Source: Amycolatopsis camponoti (GTDB lineage: Bacteria > Actinomycetota > Actinomycetes > Mycobacteriales > Pseudonocardiaceae). From it: a DNA stretch of 64,000 nucleotides. Position numbers and translations under genes: made by a program. Position 1 is the first letter of the stretch. Every line of letters begins with the position of its first letter. The notes beneath the pieces are model-generated. The model saw only the letters and a program-made list of their open reading frames with translations. It made no database searches and was not told the origin of the DNA. The DNA lies in NCBI RefSeq assembly GCF_902497555.1, contig NZ_CABVGP010000001.1:2460501-2524500 (forward strand), written 5' to 3'. Positions 43,532 to 51,417 of the stretch are shown piece by piece.

Positions 43532-44281
43532 TCAGGCGGGCAGGGCGCTGGGCTCCCCGCCGTTGGCGACGATGACGGTGCCGTTGATGTAGCTGCTGTC
43601 GGAGTCCACGAGGAAGCCGACGACACGGGCGATCTCGTCCGGTTCGCCGATCCGCTCGCGGAGGTTGGCCCGGCCGAGCATCTCGACGTCGTCGCCGAGC
43701 ATCGCGGTGGTTCCCGCGGTGCGGACCGGCCCGGGGGAGACGCCGTTGACGCGGACGCCGCGCGCGCCGAACTCGGTGGCCCAGGAGCGGGTCAGCAGTT
43801 CGACAGCGGCTTTCGAAGCGCCGTAGGCGGAGCCGATCGGCGCGGGGGACGTGGCGGCGGTCGAGGTGATGTTGACGATGGATCCGTGCCCGCGCGCGGC
43901 CATGCCGGAGGCCAGCGCCGCGACGAGCAGGAACGGGGCTCGGGTGTTGACCGCGAACTGCCGGTCGAAGCTCTCGGCAGTGGTGTCGGGAGTGTTCGTG
44001 AAGGCATAGATCCCGGCGTTGTTCACGAGGATGTCGATCTCCCCGGCCTCCTCGGCCAGGGCCCGGACCTCCTCGGTTTTCGTCAGGTCCGCGGTCACGA
44101 ACCGCGCGGTGCCACCGTCCTCGGTGATCTCCTTCACCAATTGGGCACCGCGTTCGGGGTCGCGGCCGTGGGCGATCACGTCGATCCCGCTGGCCGCCAG
44201 GTGCAGGGCGACGGCACGGCCGATGCCCGCGGTCGCGCCGGTCACCAAGGCCGTGCGCCCGCGCTGTTCAGTGGTGGTCAT
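43532..44281 (-). CDS. Short-chain dehydrogenase/reductase
   Basis: A 249-residue classical SDR. TGATAGIG lies near residues 14-21, NNAG at about 82-85, the catalytic Ser in NITSTAA, and YGASK at about 153-157. C-terminal INGTVIVANGG is standard. ATG at 44281 chosen; the longer frame to 44392 would run through the operator. It is divergent from the TetR gene at 44371 and heads an operon with the epoxide-hydrolase-like gene. Confidence 0.9.
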   Translation of the reverse strand: MTTTEQRGRTALVTGATAGIGRAVALHLAASGIDVIAHGRDPERGAQLVKEITEDGGTARFVTADLTKTEEVRALAEEAGEIDILVNNAGIYAFTNTPDTTAESFDRQFAVNTRAPFLLVAALASGMAARGHGSIVNITSTAATSPAPIGSAYGASKAAVELLTRSWATEFGARGVRVNGVSPGPVRTAGTTAMLGDDVEMLGRANLRERIGEPDEIARVVGFLVDSDSSYINGTVIVANGGEPSALPA

Positions 44282-44298
44282 GGCTTGAACCTCATTTT

Positions 44299-44351
44299 CT
44301 GGGTTGTCCCATCCAGAAACGTAGTGGCAAAAAATGGATGGCGCAACCCAG
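44299..44351. promoter_or_regulatory. Long interrupted inverted repeat, probable TetR operator
   Basis: Left arm 44299-44314 (CTGGGTTG..CCATCC) and right arm 44336-44351 (GGATGG..CAACCCAG) match in 14 of 16 positions around a 21-base spacer. It covers the promoter region of both divergent genes. Confidence 0.65.
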
Positions 44352-44370
44352 TCTTCGGTAGGCTGTGGGG

Positions 44371-45012
44371 GTGACCGAGACGGCGAAGCCACGACGTTTG
44401 ACCCCGAAGGGGCGGGCCACCAGGAACCGGATCATCGAAGCCGCGACCGAGCTGGTCGCCCGGCACGGCGTGGCGGGCACCGGCATCGACGAGGTCCGCG
44501 CCGCCGCGGGAGTGAGTGGTTCGCAGCTGTACCACTACTTCGACAGCAAACAGGCCCTGATCCGGGCGGTGATCACCCGTCAGGCCGACGCCGCACTCGA
44601 CGCCGGGGAGCCCCGTATCGGCGCGCTGGACAGCTTCGAGGCACTACGCGCCTGGGCGGACGCCGCGATCGAACGCCAGCTCGAGAACGAGTGCCGCGGC
44701 GACTGCAGCCTCGGCTCCCTCGCCGGCGAACTGAGCACCAGCGACGAGGAATCCCGCACCGACATCGCCGACGGATTCCTGCGCTGGAAGGCCCTGATCC
44801 TCAACGGCCTGCAGGCCATGCGCGATCGCGGCGAACTGCGTGCCGACACCGATCTCGACGAGCTCTCTTTCGCACTATTGACGGCGCTGCAGGGCGGAGT
44901 TCTGCTCTCCCAGACCATCCGCCACATCCAGCCGTTGGAAGCATCGATGAACGCCGCGCTGGCCTACGTCCGGTCTTTTGCCCCGGGAGCCCGGTCGCCG
45001 GGCAGCGGGTGA
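44371..45012 (+). CDS. TetR-family regulator
   Basis: A 213-residue regulator with helix-turn-helix at about residues 20-65 (ATELVARHGVAGTGIDEVRA and VSGSQLYHYFDSKQALI). The ligand domain has the LENECRGDCSLGSLAGEL segment common in YcdC/TetR_C-type repressors. A TAGGCT -10-like element at 44359-44364 places transcription start near the GTG at 44371, so a leaderless transcript is likely. Probable repressor of the SDR/hydrolase operon. Confidence 0.88.
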   Translation: MTETAKPRRLTPKGRATRNRIIEAATELVARHGVAGTGIDEVRAAAGVSGSQLYHYFDSKQALIRAVITRQADAALDAGEPRIGALDSFEALRAWADAAIERQLENECRGDCSLGSLAGELSTSDEESRTDIADGFLRWKALILNGLQAMRDRGELRADTDLDELSFALLTALQGGVLLSQTIRHIQPLEASMNAALAYVRSFAPGARSPGSG

Positions 45013-45115
45013 AAGCCGCCGGCCACCGCGGCAGCGGGTATGGCCGTGCCGGAGGCTAGGCTGGCGCCCCGATGACCAGGGGCCGGTTCGCGGCCGTGCG
45101 CGAGGAGCCGCCGTC

Positions 45116-45832
45116 ATGCCCGCCGATCGCGTCGCGGCCAGTACCCGCCATCCCCGCCACCAGCGCCGCGGTGAGGCCCGCTTGCCCGCCGCCGTCGCGA
45201 CGCTCGTGGCCATCGCGCTCTACCTGGCGCTGCCGGAACAACTGCTGGTCGCTCCCCGGTTCGTGGTACCCGCGCTGGAGATCCTGCTGCTGGTGCCGCT
45301 GATCGCGATCAACCCGCGGCGCGTCACCCGGCAGACCCGGCTTTCCCGTGTCCTGTCCCTGACGCTGGTCGCGGTCATCGGCGTCACCAACCTGGGCGCG
45401 CTGGCGCTGCTGATCCACGACCTGGTCGCCGGCGCGGCCGACAGCGGCCAGGCCCTGCTGCTGGGTGCGCTGCAGGTGTGGCTGACCAACGTGATCGCGT
45501 TCGGGCTGGCCTACTGGGAGCTGGACCGCGGCGGCCCGGTGAAGCGCACCCAGTCCGGCCGCGCCGACCTGCCGCTGGCCGATTTCCGGTTCTCCCAGGA
45601 CGAGAACGCCGACACCGTCGAGGAGGTCGCCGAGGGTTCCAGCGTCAAGTCCGACTGGGTGCCGGCCCTGCTGGACTACCTGTACGTGTCGGTGACCAAC
45701 TCGACGGCGTTCAGCCCGACCGACACGATGCCGCTGTCGTCGCGGGCGAAGGTGCTGATGGCGGTGCAGAGCGTCGCGGCGCTGCTGACGTCCTTGCTGG
45801 TCATCGCCCGCGCGGTCAGCGTGCTGAAGTAA
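45116..45832 (+). CDS. Integral membrane protein with channel-like C terminus
   Basis: A 238-residue protein with four hydrophobic segments (about 22-40, 48-65, 78-100, 108-130) and a final one at about 214-236 preceded by YLYVSVTNSTAFSPTDTMPL. That last stretch resembles the pore-loop and second helix of two-helix ion-channel-type proteins, but I see no canonical TVGYG filter. Function unknown. GAGGAG precedes the ATG. Confidence 0.68.
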   Translation: MPADRVAASTRHPRHQRRGEARLPAAVATLVAIALYLALPEQLLVAPRFVVPALEILLLVPLIAINPRRVTRQTRLSRVLSLTLVAVIGVTNLGALALLIHDLVAGAADSGQALLLGALQVWLTNVIAFGLAYWELDRGGPVKRTQSGRADLPLADFRFSQDENADTVEEVAEGSSVKSDWVPALLDYLYVSVTNSTAFSPTDTMPLSSRAKVLMAVQSVAALLTSLLVIARAVSVLK

Positions 45833-45847
45833 CGGGATGAGCGGGGA

Positions 45848-47686
45848 TCAGAGGTCGTAGAGCCGCGCCCAGTTCTCGCGTGAGGTCAGCTCCGGCATGG
45901 CGCGCTTGTACTGCTCCTGCACCGCCGACCCTTCCTTGCGCAGTCGCTGGATCACGCGGATGCCGCGCTTGGCCAGGTCCAGGGTCTTGGCCCGGTCGTA
46001 GGACCGGACGCGGACGCCGTCCTGGCCGGCGTCGGTGACCACCACGGTGGTGAACAGCGACGTGTGCCACCAATGAGCTTCGTCCGCGGGGACGGCGCCG
46101 AGACCGAACCGGTGGCGGCCCCTCGTCTGGTCGAGCAGCCGCTTGATCAGGACCACGACGGTCCGGCTCGGCGGCGGCGCGCTGTTGATGATGCCGATGT
46201 CGTTGGAGGCGATGCCCGGGACGTCGGTGGCCTTGTGCCGCTTGGTCTCCGGGTACTGGTCGCGGATCCGGCGGATCTCCTTCATCGCCTCGACCCCGCC
46301 GTCACGCAGGATCTCCGGGCCCTCCAGGAAGTCCTCGACCGCCTTGATCAACGTCGCCGACAGCCCGTACTGCATCCCCAGCAGGTACCGCACCAGCTGC
46401 GCGAGCAGGACCCGCGAGAGCAGGTTGAGGTTGAACGGCGAGTGCAGCGCCGCGGTGATGATCGAGTTGCGCAGGTTGAAGTACCGGTGCCACTCGTCCC
46501 AGTCCTTCATGTGGAAGTCCGCGTGCCACACCCCCGCCCCCGGCAACGTCACCGTCGGGAAGCCGTGCGCGCGGGCCCGGTAGGAGTACTCCGCGTCGTC
46601 CCACTGGAAGAAGAACGGCATCGGGTACCCGGTGGCCTGCACGACCTCGTACGGGATCAGGCACGACCACCAGCCGTTGTACCCGGCATCGAGGCGGCGT
46701 TCCTGCCGGTTCGGCTTCAGGGTCTCCTCGTCCACGCCGAGCAGGTCGGCGGTGGTGAGGGAGTGCTCGACGGGCTGGCCGGGCTCGAGGGTGTTGAGGC
46801 GGGCGTACTCGGCGCCGACGTGCAGCTGATTGGGGTGGAACAGGTTGAGCATCTGCCCGCCGACGATGATCGGGTTGGCGGCGCGGTTGGAGAACGCCGT
46901 CATCCGGATCACCAGGTCCGGCTCGAGCAGCACGTCGTCGTCCATGAACAGGACGTTCGCGTGCTCGGTGGCGGTGTGTCCGGCGACCTCGTAGAGGCCG
47001 CGGGTGAAGCCGCCGGCGCCGCCGAGGTTGGGTTGCTTGATGTAGTGCAGCTTGTCGGCGAGGTCCTTGGCGACCTGCTCGAACCCGTCGCGGGATTCGA
47101 CGAGGTCGGTGCCCTGGTCGGCGACGTAGATCGCGTCGAGGGTCTCCAGCGAGGAGACGTCCGCGGCGAGGGCCTGCAGGTTTTTCAGGCAGTCGTCGGC
47201 GCGGTTCATCGTGCAGATCGTCACCGCGGTCGGGCGGATCTTCTCCGGGGCTTCGACGGTCCAGCGGACCTGCTCGACGCGCAGGGTCTGGCCGCCTTCG
47301 GTTTCGAGGTCGAGCCACAGCGCGCCGCCGTCGTAGAACTTGTCCAGCTGCGCGGTCAGCGTGACCTTGGTCTGCTTGACGTCGGCGACCTGCTCGGCGG
47401 CGACGACGCGGGGTTCGCCTTCGACGTCGGAGGCGCCCATCGACAGCAGCCCGGTGCCGGTGACGACGGCCTCGACCGACACCTCGGTCACCGTGGACCA
47501 GCGCTGCCAGTAGGAGGCCGGGAACCGCCCGAAGTACGTGTTACCCGACACCTTCGTGGCCGGGGCCAGCCGGACCGCGTCGCGGTCCCGGACCGCCGAA
47601 CCGGTGCAGACCTCGGCGTAGAGGTCCTTGCTGACGGTCGGCGCCGGGCCCGCGTAGAGGCCGCGCTGCGTGGTGAGGTCGGTCAT
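45848..47686 (-). CDS. glfT2: Galactofuranosyltransferase GlfT2
   Basis: A 612-residue bifunctional UDP-galactofuranosyltransferase of arabinogalactan synthesis. An N-terminal beta-barrel (about 1-150) precedes a GT-A domain with the metal motif in LFMDDDVLLEP and the catalytic-base region FFFQWDDAEYSYR. WWSCLIPYE and WHADFHMKDWDEW are typical of GlfT2. A helical C-terminal domain follows (about 430-612). In mycobacteria it alternates beta-1,5 and beta-1,6 linkages of the galactan on the cytoplasmic face. Two bases separate its start from the upstream membrane glycosyltransferase gene, so it is the last gene of a three-gene wall operon. Confidence 0.9.
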   Translation of the reverse strand: MTDLTTQRGLYAGPAPTVSKDLYAEVCTGSAVRDRDAVRLAPATKVSGNTYFGRFPASYWQRWSTVTEVSVEAVVTGTGLLSMGASDVEGEPRVVAAEQVADVKQTKVTLTAQLDKFYDGGALWLDLETEGGQTLRVEQVRWTVEAPEKIRPTAVTICTMNRADDCLKNLQALAADVSSLETLDAIYVADQGTDLVESRDGFEQVAKDLADKLHYIKQPNLGGAGGFTRGLYEVAGHTATEHANVLFMDDDVLLEPDLVIRMTAFSNRAANPIIVGGQMLNLFHPNQLHVGAEYARLNTLEPGQPVEHSLTTADLLGVDEETLKPNRQERRLDAGYNGWWSCLIPYEVVQATGYPMPFFFQWDDAEYSYRARAHGFPTVTLPGAGVWHADFHMKDWDEWHRYFNLRNSIITAALHSPFNLNLLSRVLLAQLVRYLLGMQYGLSATLIKAVEDFLEGPEILRDGGVEAMKEIRRIRDQYPETKRHKATDVPGIASNDIGIINSAPPPSRTVVVLIKRLLDQTRGRHRFGLGAVPADEAHWWHTSLFTTVVVTDAGQDGVRVRSYDRAKTLDLAKRGIRVIQRLRKEGSAVQEQYKRAMPELTSRENWARLYDL

Positions 47687-47688
47687 GC

Positions 47689-49197
47689 TCAAGCTCCGCT
47701 TCCGTTGCCCCGGACGAGATACAGCTGCTGGGTGCCGGCCCACGGCGACGTCAGTGTCCAGTGGGCCAGCGCACCGGGCGGCGGATCGCCGCGCACCAGG
47801 GCGTAGTCGGTGACGATCGGCTGGTCGCCGAAGTCGAAGAACCGGAAGTTGACGTCGACCAGCGCCCGGCCGAGCGCGCCGAGGTGGGCCTCGCGCTCGG
47901 TGATGGCCGGCCCGACGGCGCCGCGGTCGTCGAAGAGGTCGACGATCGCGCAGCCGCAGCTGTAGGCCAGCACGCCGATCTCGCCGCCGCTGCGCACGGT
48001 GCCGCCGCCGACCAGCCGGCCCAGCTCCGGTCCGATCCGTTCGTAGTCCGCGGTCGCGTCGTGGTTGGACATCAGCGGCGCGAACCGCCGCGGCAGGCCA
48101 TCGGCCGCGTAGGCCCCGACGCTGACCACCAGCACGCCCGCGACCGCGACGGCGGCCGCCACCCGGGCCGGCACGCGCACCACGGCCGTCGCGGCGGCCG
48201 CGAGGAAAAGCGTCGCCGCGACCAGGCTCGGCCCGTAGTACCAGTGGTACGGCGGCACGTGCAGCCGCGTGTAGGCCAGGTAGTGCGCGATCCCGGCGGG
48301 CACCAGCGGGACGAACGGCCGCACCCGGGCCCACAGCGGGCCTCCCCGGGCCGCGTCCGCCACGCAGAGCGCGAAGGCGAGCAGGGCGAGCGCGGCCGGG
48401 AGGAAGGACGCGATCGTCGCCCAGGGGAAGACCTCGGCGTAGAGCCCGGGGCCGTTGCCGAAGTCCCATTGTCCCCAGGACTTCTGCAGGGTCTTGATGA
48501 TCACCGTGTCCGGCACCGCCGACCCGAGCACCACCCAGCTGAAGGCGAACCAGGGGAGCGCGACCGCCGCCGCGGCGAGCACCGACTGCCACGCCTTCTC
48601 CCAGAACCGGCGTCGCAGCGCGAAGAGCACCAGCGCGACCACGACCAGATCGAGCCGGACGAGGGCGAGCAGCCCGGTCAGGACGCCGAGGGCGACCGGC
48701 CGCCGTTCCCCCGCGAAGACCAGCAGCCAGGCGATGCCGGCCGCGCCGAGCTCGACCTCGAGCCCGATCGACGACAGCAGCAGCGGGTTCACCGTCACCA
48801 GGGCGACGGCGGCCGGCGCGAACCGGGCCGGCAACCCCGCCCGGTCGCCGGCCCGGCGCAGCGCGAGGGCCAGCGCGACCTGGCAGAGCACGAACAGCGC
48901 GCCGGCGGCGAGCACCGCGTCGCGCAGGACGAGGGTCAGCGCGGCGAGGAGCAGGACGTTCAACGGCGACGTCGCGGTGTTCGACGTCTCGGCCGCGATC
49001 AGTCCCCAGTGCCCGTGGAAGGCGAGGTTGCGCGCGTAGGCCAGCGTGATGAACGTGTCGTCGACGAGGTGCGGGCGCACCACCGCGAAGACCAGGGCGG
49101 ACACCACGGCCACCGCGCCGGGCAGCACCCAGCGCCGCGGCTTGGACTCCGGGGCCGCGATCTCGGCGGCGGGGTCCCGCCGCTGTGCCACGGTCAC
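47689..49197 (-). CDS. GT-C membrane glycosyltransferase, AftB-like
   Basis: A 502-residue polytopic membrane protein with about ten hydrophobic helices and an extracytoplasmic C-terminal domain (about 380-502). The first loop has the DDTFITLAYARNLAFHGHWG motif, where the paired acidic residues match the catalytic loop of AftB-type arabinofuranosyltransferases, followed by TATSPLNVLLLAAL. It probably adds decaprenyl-phosphate-linked sugars to the cell wall outside the membrane. The GTG start overlaps the stop of its upstream paralogue (GTGA). Confidence 0.78.
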   Translation of the reverse strand: MTVAQRRDPAAEIAAPESKPRRWVLPGAVAVVSALVFAVVRPHLVDDTFITLAYARNLAFHGHWGLIAAETSNTATSPLNVLLLAALTLVLRDAVLAAGALFVLCQVALALALRRAGDRAGLPARFAPAAVALVTVNPLLLSSIGLEVELGAAGIAWLLVFAGERRPVALGVLTGLLALVRLDLVVVALVLFALRRRFWEKAWQSVLAAAAVALPWFAFSWVVLGSAVPDTVIIKTLQKSWGQWDFGNGPGLYAEVFPWATIASFLPAALALLAFALCVADAARGGPLWARVRPFVPLVPAGIAHYLAYTRLHVPPYHWYYGPSLVAATLFLAAAATAVVRVPARVAAAVAVAGVLVVSVGAYAADGLPRRFAPLMSNHDATADYERIGPELGRLVGGGTVRSGGEIGVLAYSCGCAIVDLFDDRGAVGPAITEREAHLGALGRALVDVNFRFFDFGDQPIVTDYALVRGDPPPGALAHWTLTSPWAGTQQLYLVRGNGSGA

Positions 49198-50771
49198 GGT
49201 TCGCGGGTGAGGGTGAAGTGGCCGACGCCCTTGGCCGCGGACTGCACCTGCCAGCTGTCCGGCCCGGTCGCGGGCCCCGAGCCGTACTGCAGCCGGTAGT
49301 CCGGCTTGCGGGGGGTGATCGAGCGGTCCAGCCAGTGGTAGTTCATCCGCAGCGCGAGGCTCATCAGCGGGTTCGCCGTCGCGATCCGCTTCTCGACCAG
49401 CTCTTTCGCGTGGCCGCGGTCGGAGAACTCGTCGATGATGGCGCACTCGCAGTAGTACGCGAGGGTGCCGATCTCCCCGGGACTGGCCACGCTCGCGCCG
49501 TCGAGCCGCGCGTCCAGCTCCTTGCCGACCCGCGCGTAGTCCTGCGCGCTGGCCCAGTTCCCGAAGATGACCGGCGACTTCCACGGCACGCCCTGCGCGG
49601 CGTCGACGGCCGCCGCGCTCAGCACCAGCACCCCGGTCAGCCCGAGCGCCAGCAGCGGGGGACCGGTGCGCAGCGCCGTCCGCGCGCGTGCCTGCCCGAA
49701 CCAGGCACCGAAGGCCGCGACGGCGAAACTGCCCACCGTCGTCGTCGGAGCCACGTAGTACCAGTGGAACGGGCCGACGCCGATGAACGAATAGGCGACG
49801 AAGTAGAGGATCCCGCCGGCACCCAGCGCCGCGACCGGGCCGAGCGCGGGGAACTCCGGCCAGCGCACCGAGAACCGCGCCACCGCCCACACGGCGAGCG
49901 CGACCACACCGAGCAGCGCCGGGACGAACGCCACGAGCACGGTGACCGGGTAGCCGAGGTAGTACATCACCGGCCCGGTGCTGTAGGTCCACGGCGCGAA
50001 CAGCCCCACCTGCGTCTGCTTGATCGCCAGCGTGTCGGGCACGAACGAGCCGAAGGCGACCCAGCTGAAGACGAACCACGGCGCGGCGGTCAGCACGGCG
50101 AAACCGGCGGCCGGCAGCAGCCGCCGCCGGATCGCGGGCGCGCTGAGCGCGATCACCACGACGAACACGATGAGGTCGAGCCGGGTGAGGACGGTGAACC
50201 CGGCGGTGACGCCGAACAGGATCGGCCGGCCTTCGAGTGCGAAGACCGTCAGCACCAGCAGGACGGCGGGGATCAACAGGACTTCGAGGCCGATGGCGGA
50301 CAGCACGAACGGGTTGAGCAGCACCAGCGTGACGCCGAGGACGCCGGCGGCGGGCGGCAGGGCGAGGGTGCGGCCGATGCGCTGCCACGCCCAGCCGAGC
50401 GCGCCGCCGCACAGGACCGTGAGGATCCCGAGCGCGACGACCGGGTGCGGGTCGCCGGCGATCCGCGTGAGCAGGGTGAGCGCGGCGAGGAGCAGGACGT
50501 TCAGCGGGGAGGTCGCGGAGTTCGCGGGCGAGCCCGGGATCAGGCCCCATTCGCCGTGCACGGCGAGGTTCTTCGCGTAGGCGAGGGTGATGTAGCCGTC
50601 GTCGGTGAGACTGCCGCGCACCACCAGGAAAAGCCCGGCGCCCAGCACCGCGCCGAAGACGGGCAGCCACCATCCTCGCGCGTTCACCTGCTTCGCTTCC
50701 GTTTCCGGTAGTGCCCGTTGACCTCTGGGAAGCGCCACCGGCGCCGGATCCGTCATCTGCCCGATCGACAT
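49194..50771 (-). CDS. GT-C membrane glycosyltransferase, AftB-like (paralogue)
   Basis: A 525-residue membrane protein, clearly a tandem paralogue of the gene at 47689-49197. It shares the loop LTDDGYITLAYAKNLAVHGE, the SATSPLNVLLLAALTL block, the LNPFVLSAIGLEV segment and the C-terminal soluble domain with GEIGTLAYYCECAIIDEFSD. It is the first gene of the wall operon with glfT2. ATG at 50771 chosen: a TACGGT-like -10 sits just upstream, giving an almost leaderless message. Starts at 50798 and 50756 are also in frame. Confidence 0.78.
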   Translation of the reverse strand: MSIGQMTDPAPVALPRGQRALPETEAKQVNARGWWLPVFGAVLGAGLFLVVRGSLTDDGYITLAYAKNLAVHGEWGLIPGSPANSATSPLNVLLLAALTLLTRIAGDPHPVVALGILTVLCGGALGWAWQRIGRTLALPPAAGVLGVTLVLLNPFVLSAIGLEVLLIPAVLLVLTVFALEGRPILFGVTAGFTVLTRLDLIVFVVVIALSAPAIRRRLLPAAGFAVLTAAPWFVFSWVAFGSFVPDTLAIKQTQVGLFAPWTYSTGPVMYYLGYPVTVLVAFVPALLGVVALAVWAVARFSVRWPEFPALGPVAALGAGGILYFVAYSFIGVGPFHWYYVAPTTTVGSFAVAAFGAWFGQARARTALRTGPPLLALGLTGVLVLSAAAVDAAQGVPWKSPVIFGNWASAQDYARVGKELDARLDGASVASPGEIGTLAYYCECAIIDEFSDRGHAKELVEKRIATANPLMSLALRMNYHWLDRSITPRKPDYRLQYGSGPATGPDSWQVQSAAKGVGHFTLTREP

Positions 50772-51016
50772 GTCCCGGGGACCGTAGTGACGCTTCATTA
50801 CAGCGGTGCTACGTCTCGGTTAGGTCCGGCTGCGCTGTGCAACATCACCCGGTCGTGGCACGGCCGGGTGGGCTCGCGGGGCGACCGGGTTCCACTGTGG
50901 ACGACCGGCGCAGGGCTCCGAGGCCTGCGCCGCGGATCGACGTCTTGACGCCGGCCCGCTGTTCGTCGATAGTGGTAAGCCAATCCGGACGCCCGAGCAC
51001 GGACGAGTCGACGCTG

Positions 51017-51036
51017 AAATGTTAGCGTTAACATTT
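51017..51036. promoter_or_regulatory. LacI-type operator upstream of the arabinosidase
   Basis: AAATGTTA (51017-51024) and TAACATTT (51029-51036) flank a GCGT centre, the TGTTA-N4-TAACA layout of LacI-family operators at sugar-utilisation genes. It is 382 bases before the GH127 gene and 98 before the remnant at 51134. Apart from it, 50772-51133 holds no recognisable gene. Confidence 0.65.
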
Positions 51037-51133
51037 TGGAGCGACAGCCACACGACGAGGTCGGGGGCGCTACTTGATGTGCCGAAAAACGGCCGGACTG
51101 CGCGCTGTTCCTTACCGATGAACAAAGGAGTTC

Positions 51134-51380
51134 ATGGTGCCTGCGCTGCAAACGTTTCGCCGATTGCGCCCGCGGGCTGATCGCGGCCTCCGCCGGTCCG
51201 GTCGCCTCCGGCAGCGCCTCCCAAGTACGCGGCAGACAACGCCGCCGCGCAGGACTTCCTTCTGTGCCAACACCAGCTGTGTCATCCGGCTACTTCGGCG
51301 ACAACACGGGCTACGGCCCCGGCCCGTGGGTCATGGCCGGCCTGGAGCACGACAGCACGTCCTACCCGGCGATCGGGTGA
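51134..51380 (+). pseudogene. Decayed secreted glycosidase, possibly GH54/arabinofuranosidase-like
   Basis: The start codon at 51134 has a plausible basic N terminus. A different frame then reads GLIAASAGPVASGSAS, like the core of a signal peptide. The frame ending at 51378-51380 gives SGYFGDNTGYGPGPWVMAGL, reminiscent of the GPWVMADLE block of GH54 enzymes. At least one frameshift and a large deletion are needed to link them. Family assignment is tentative. Confidence 0.45.
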
Positions 51381-51417
51381 CCCTTCCGACTCCTTCCGCG
51401 CTGAACGGAGAACTTCG

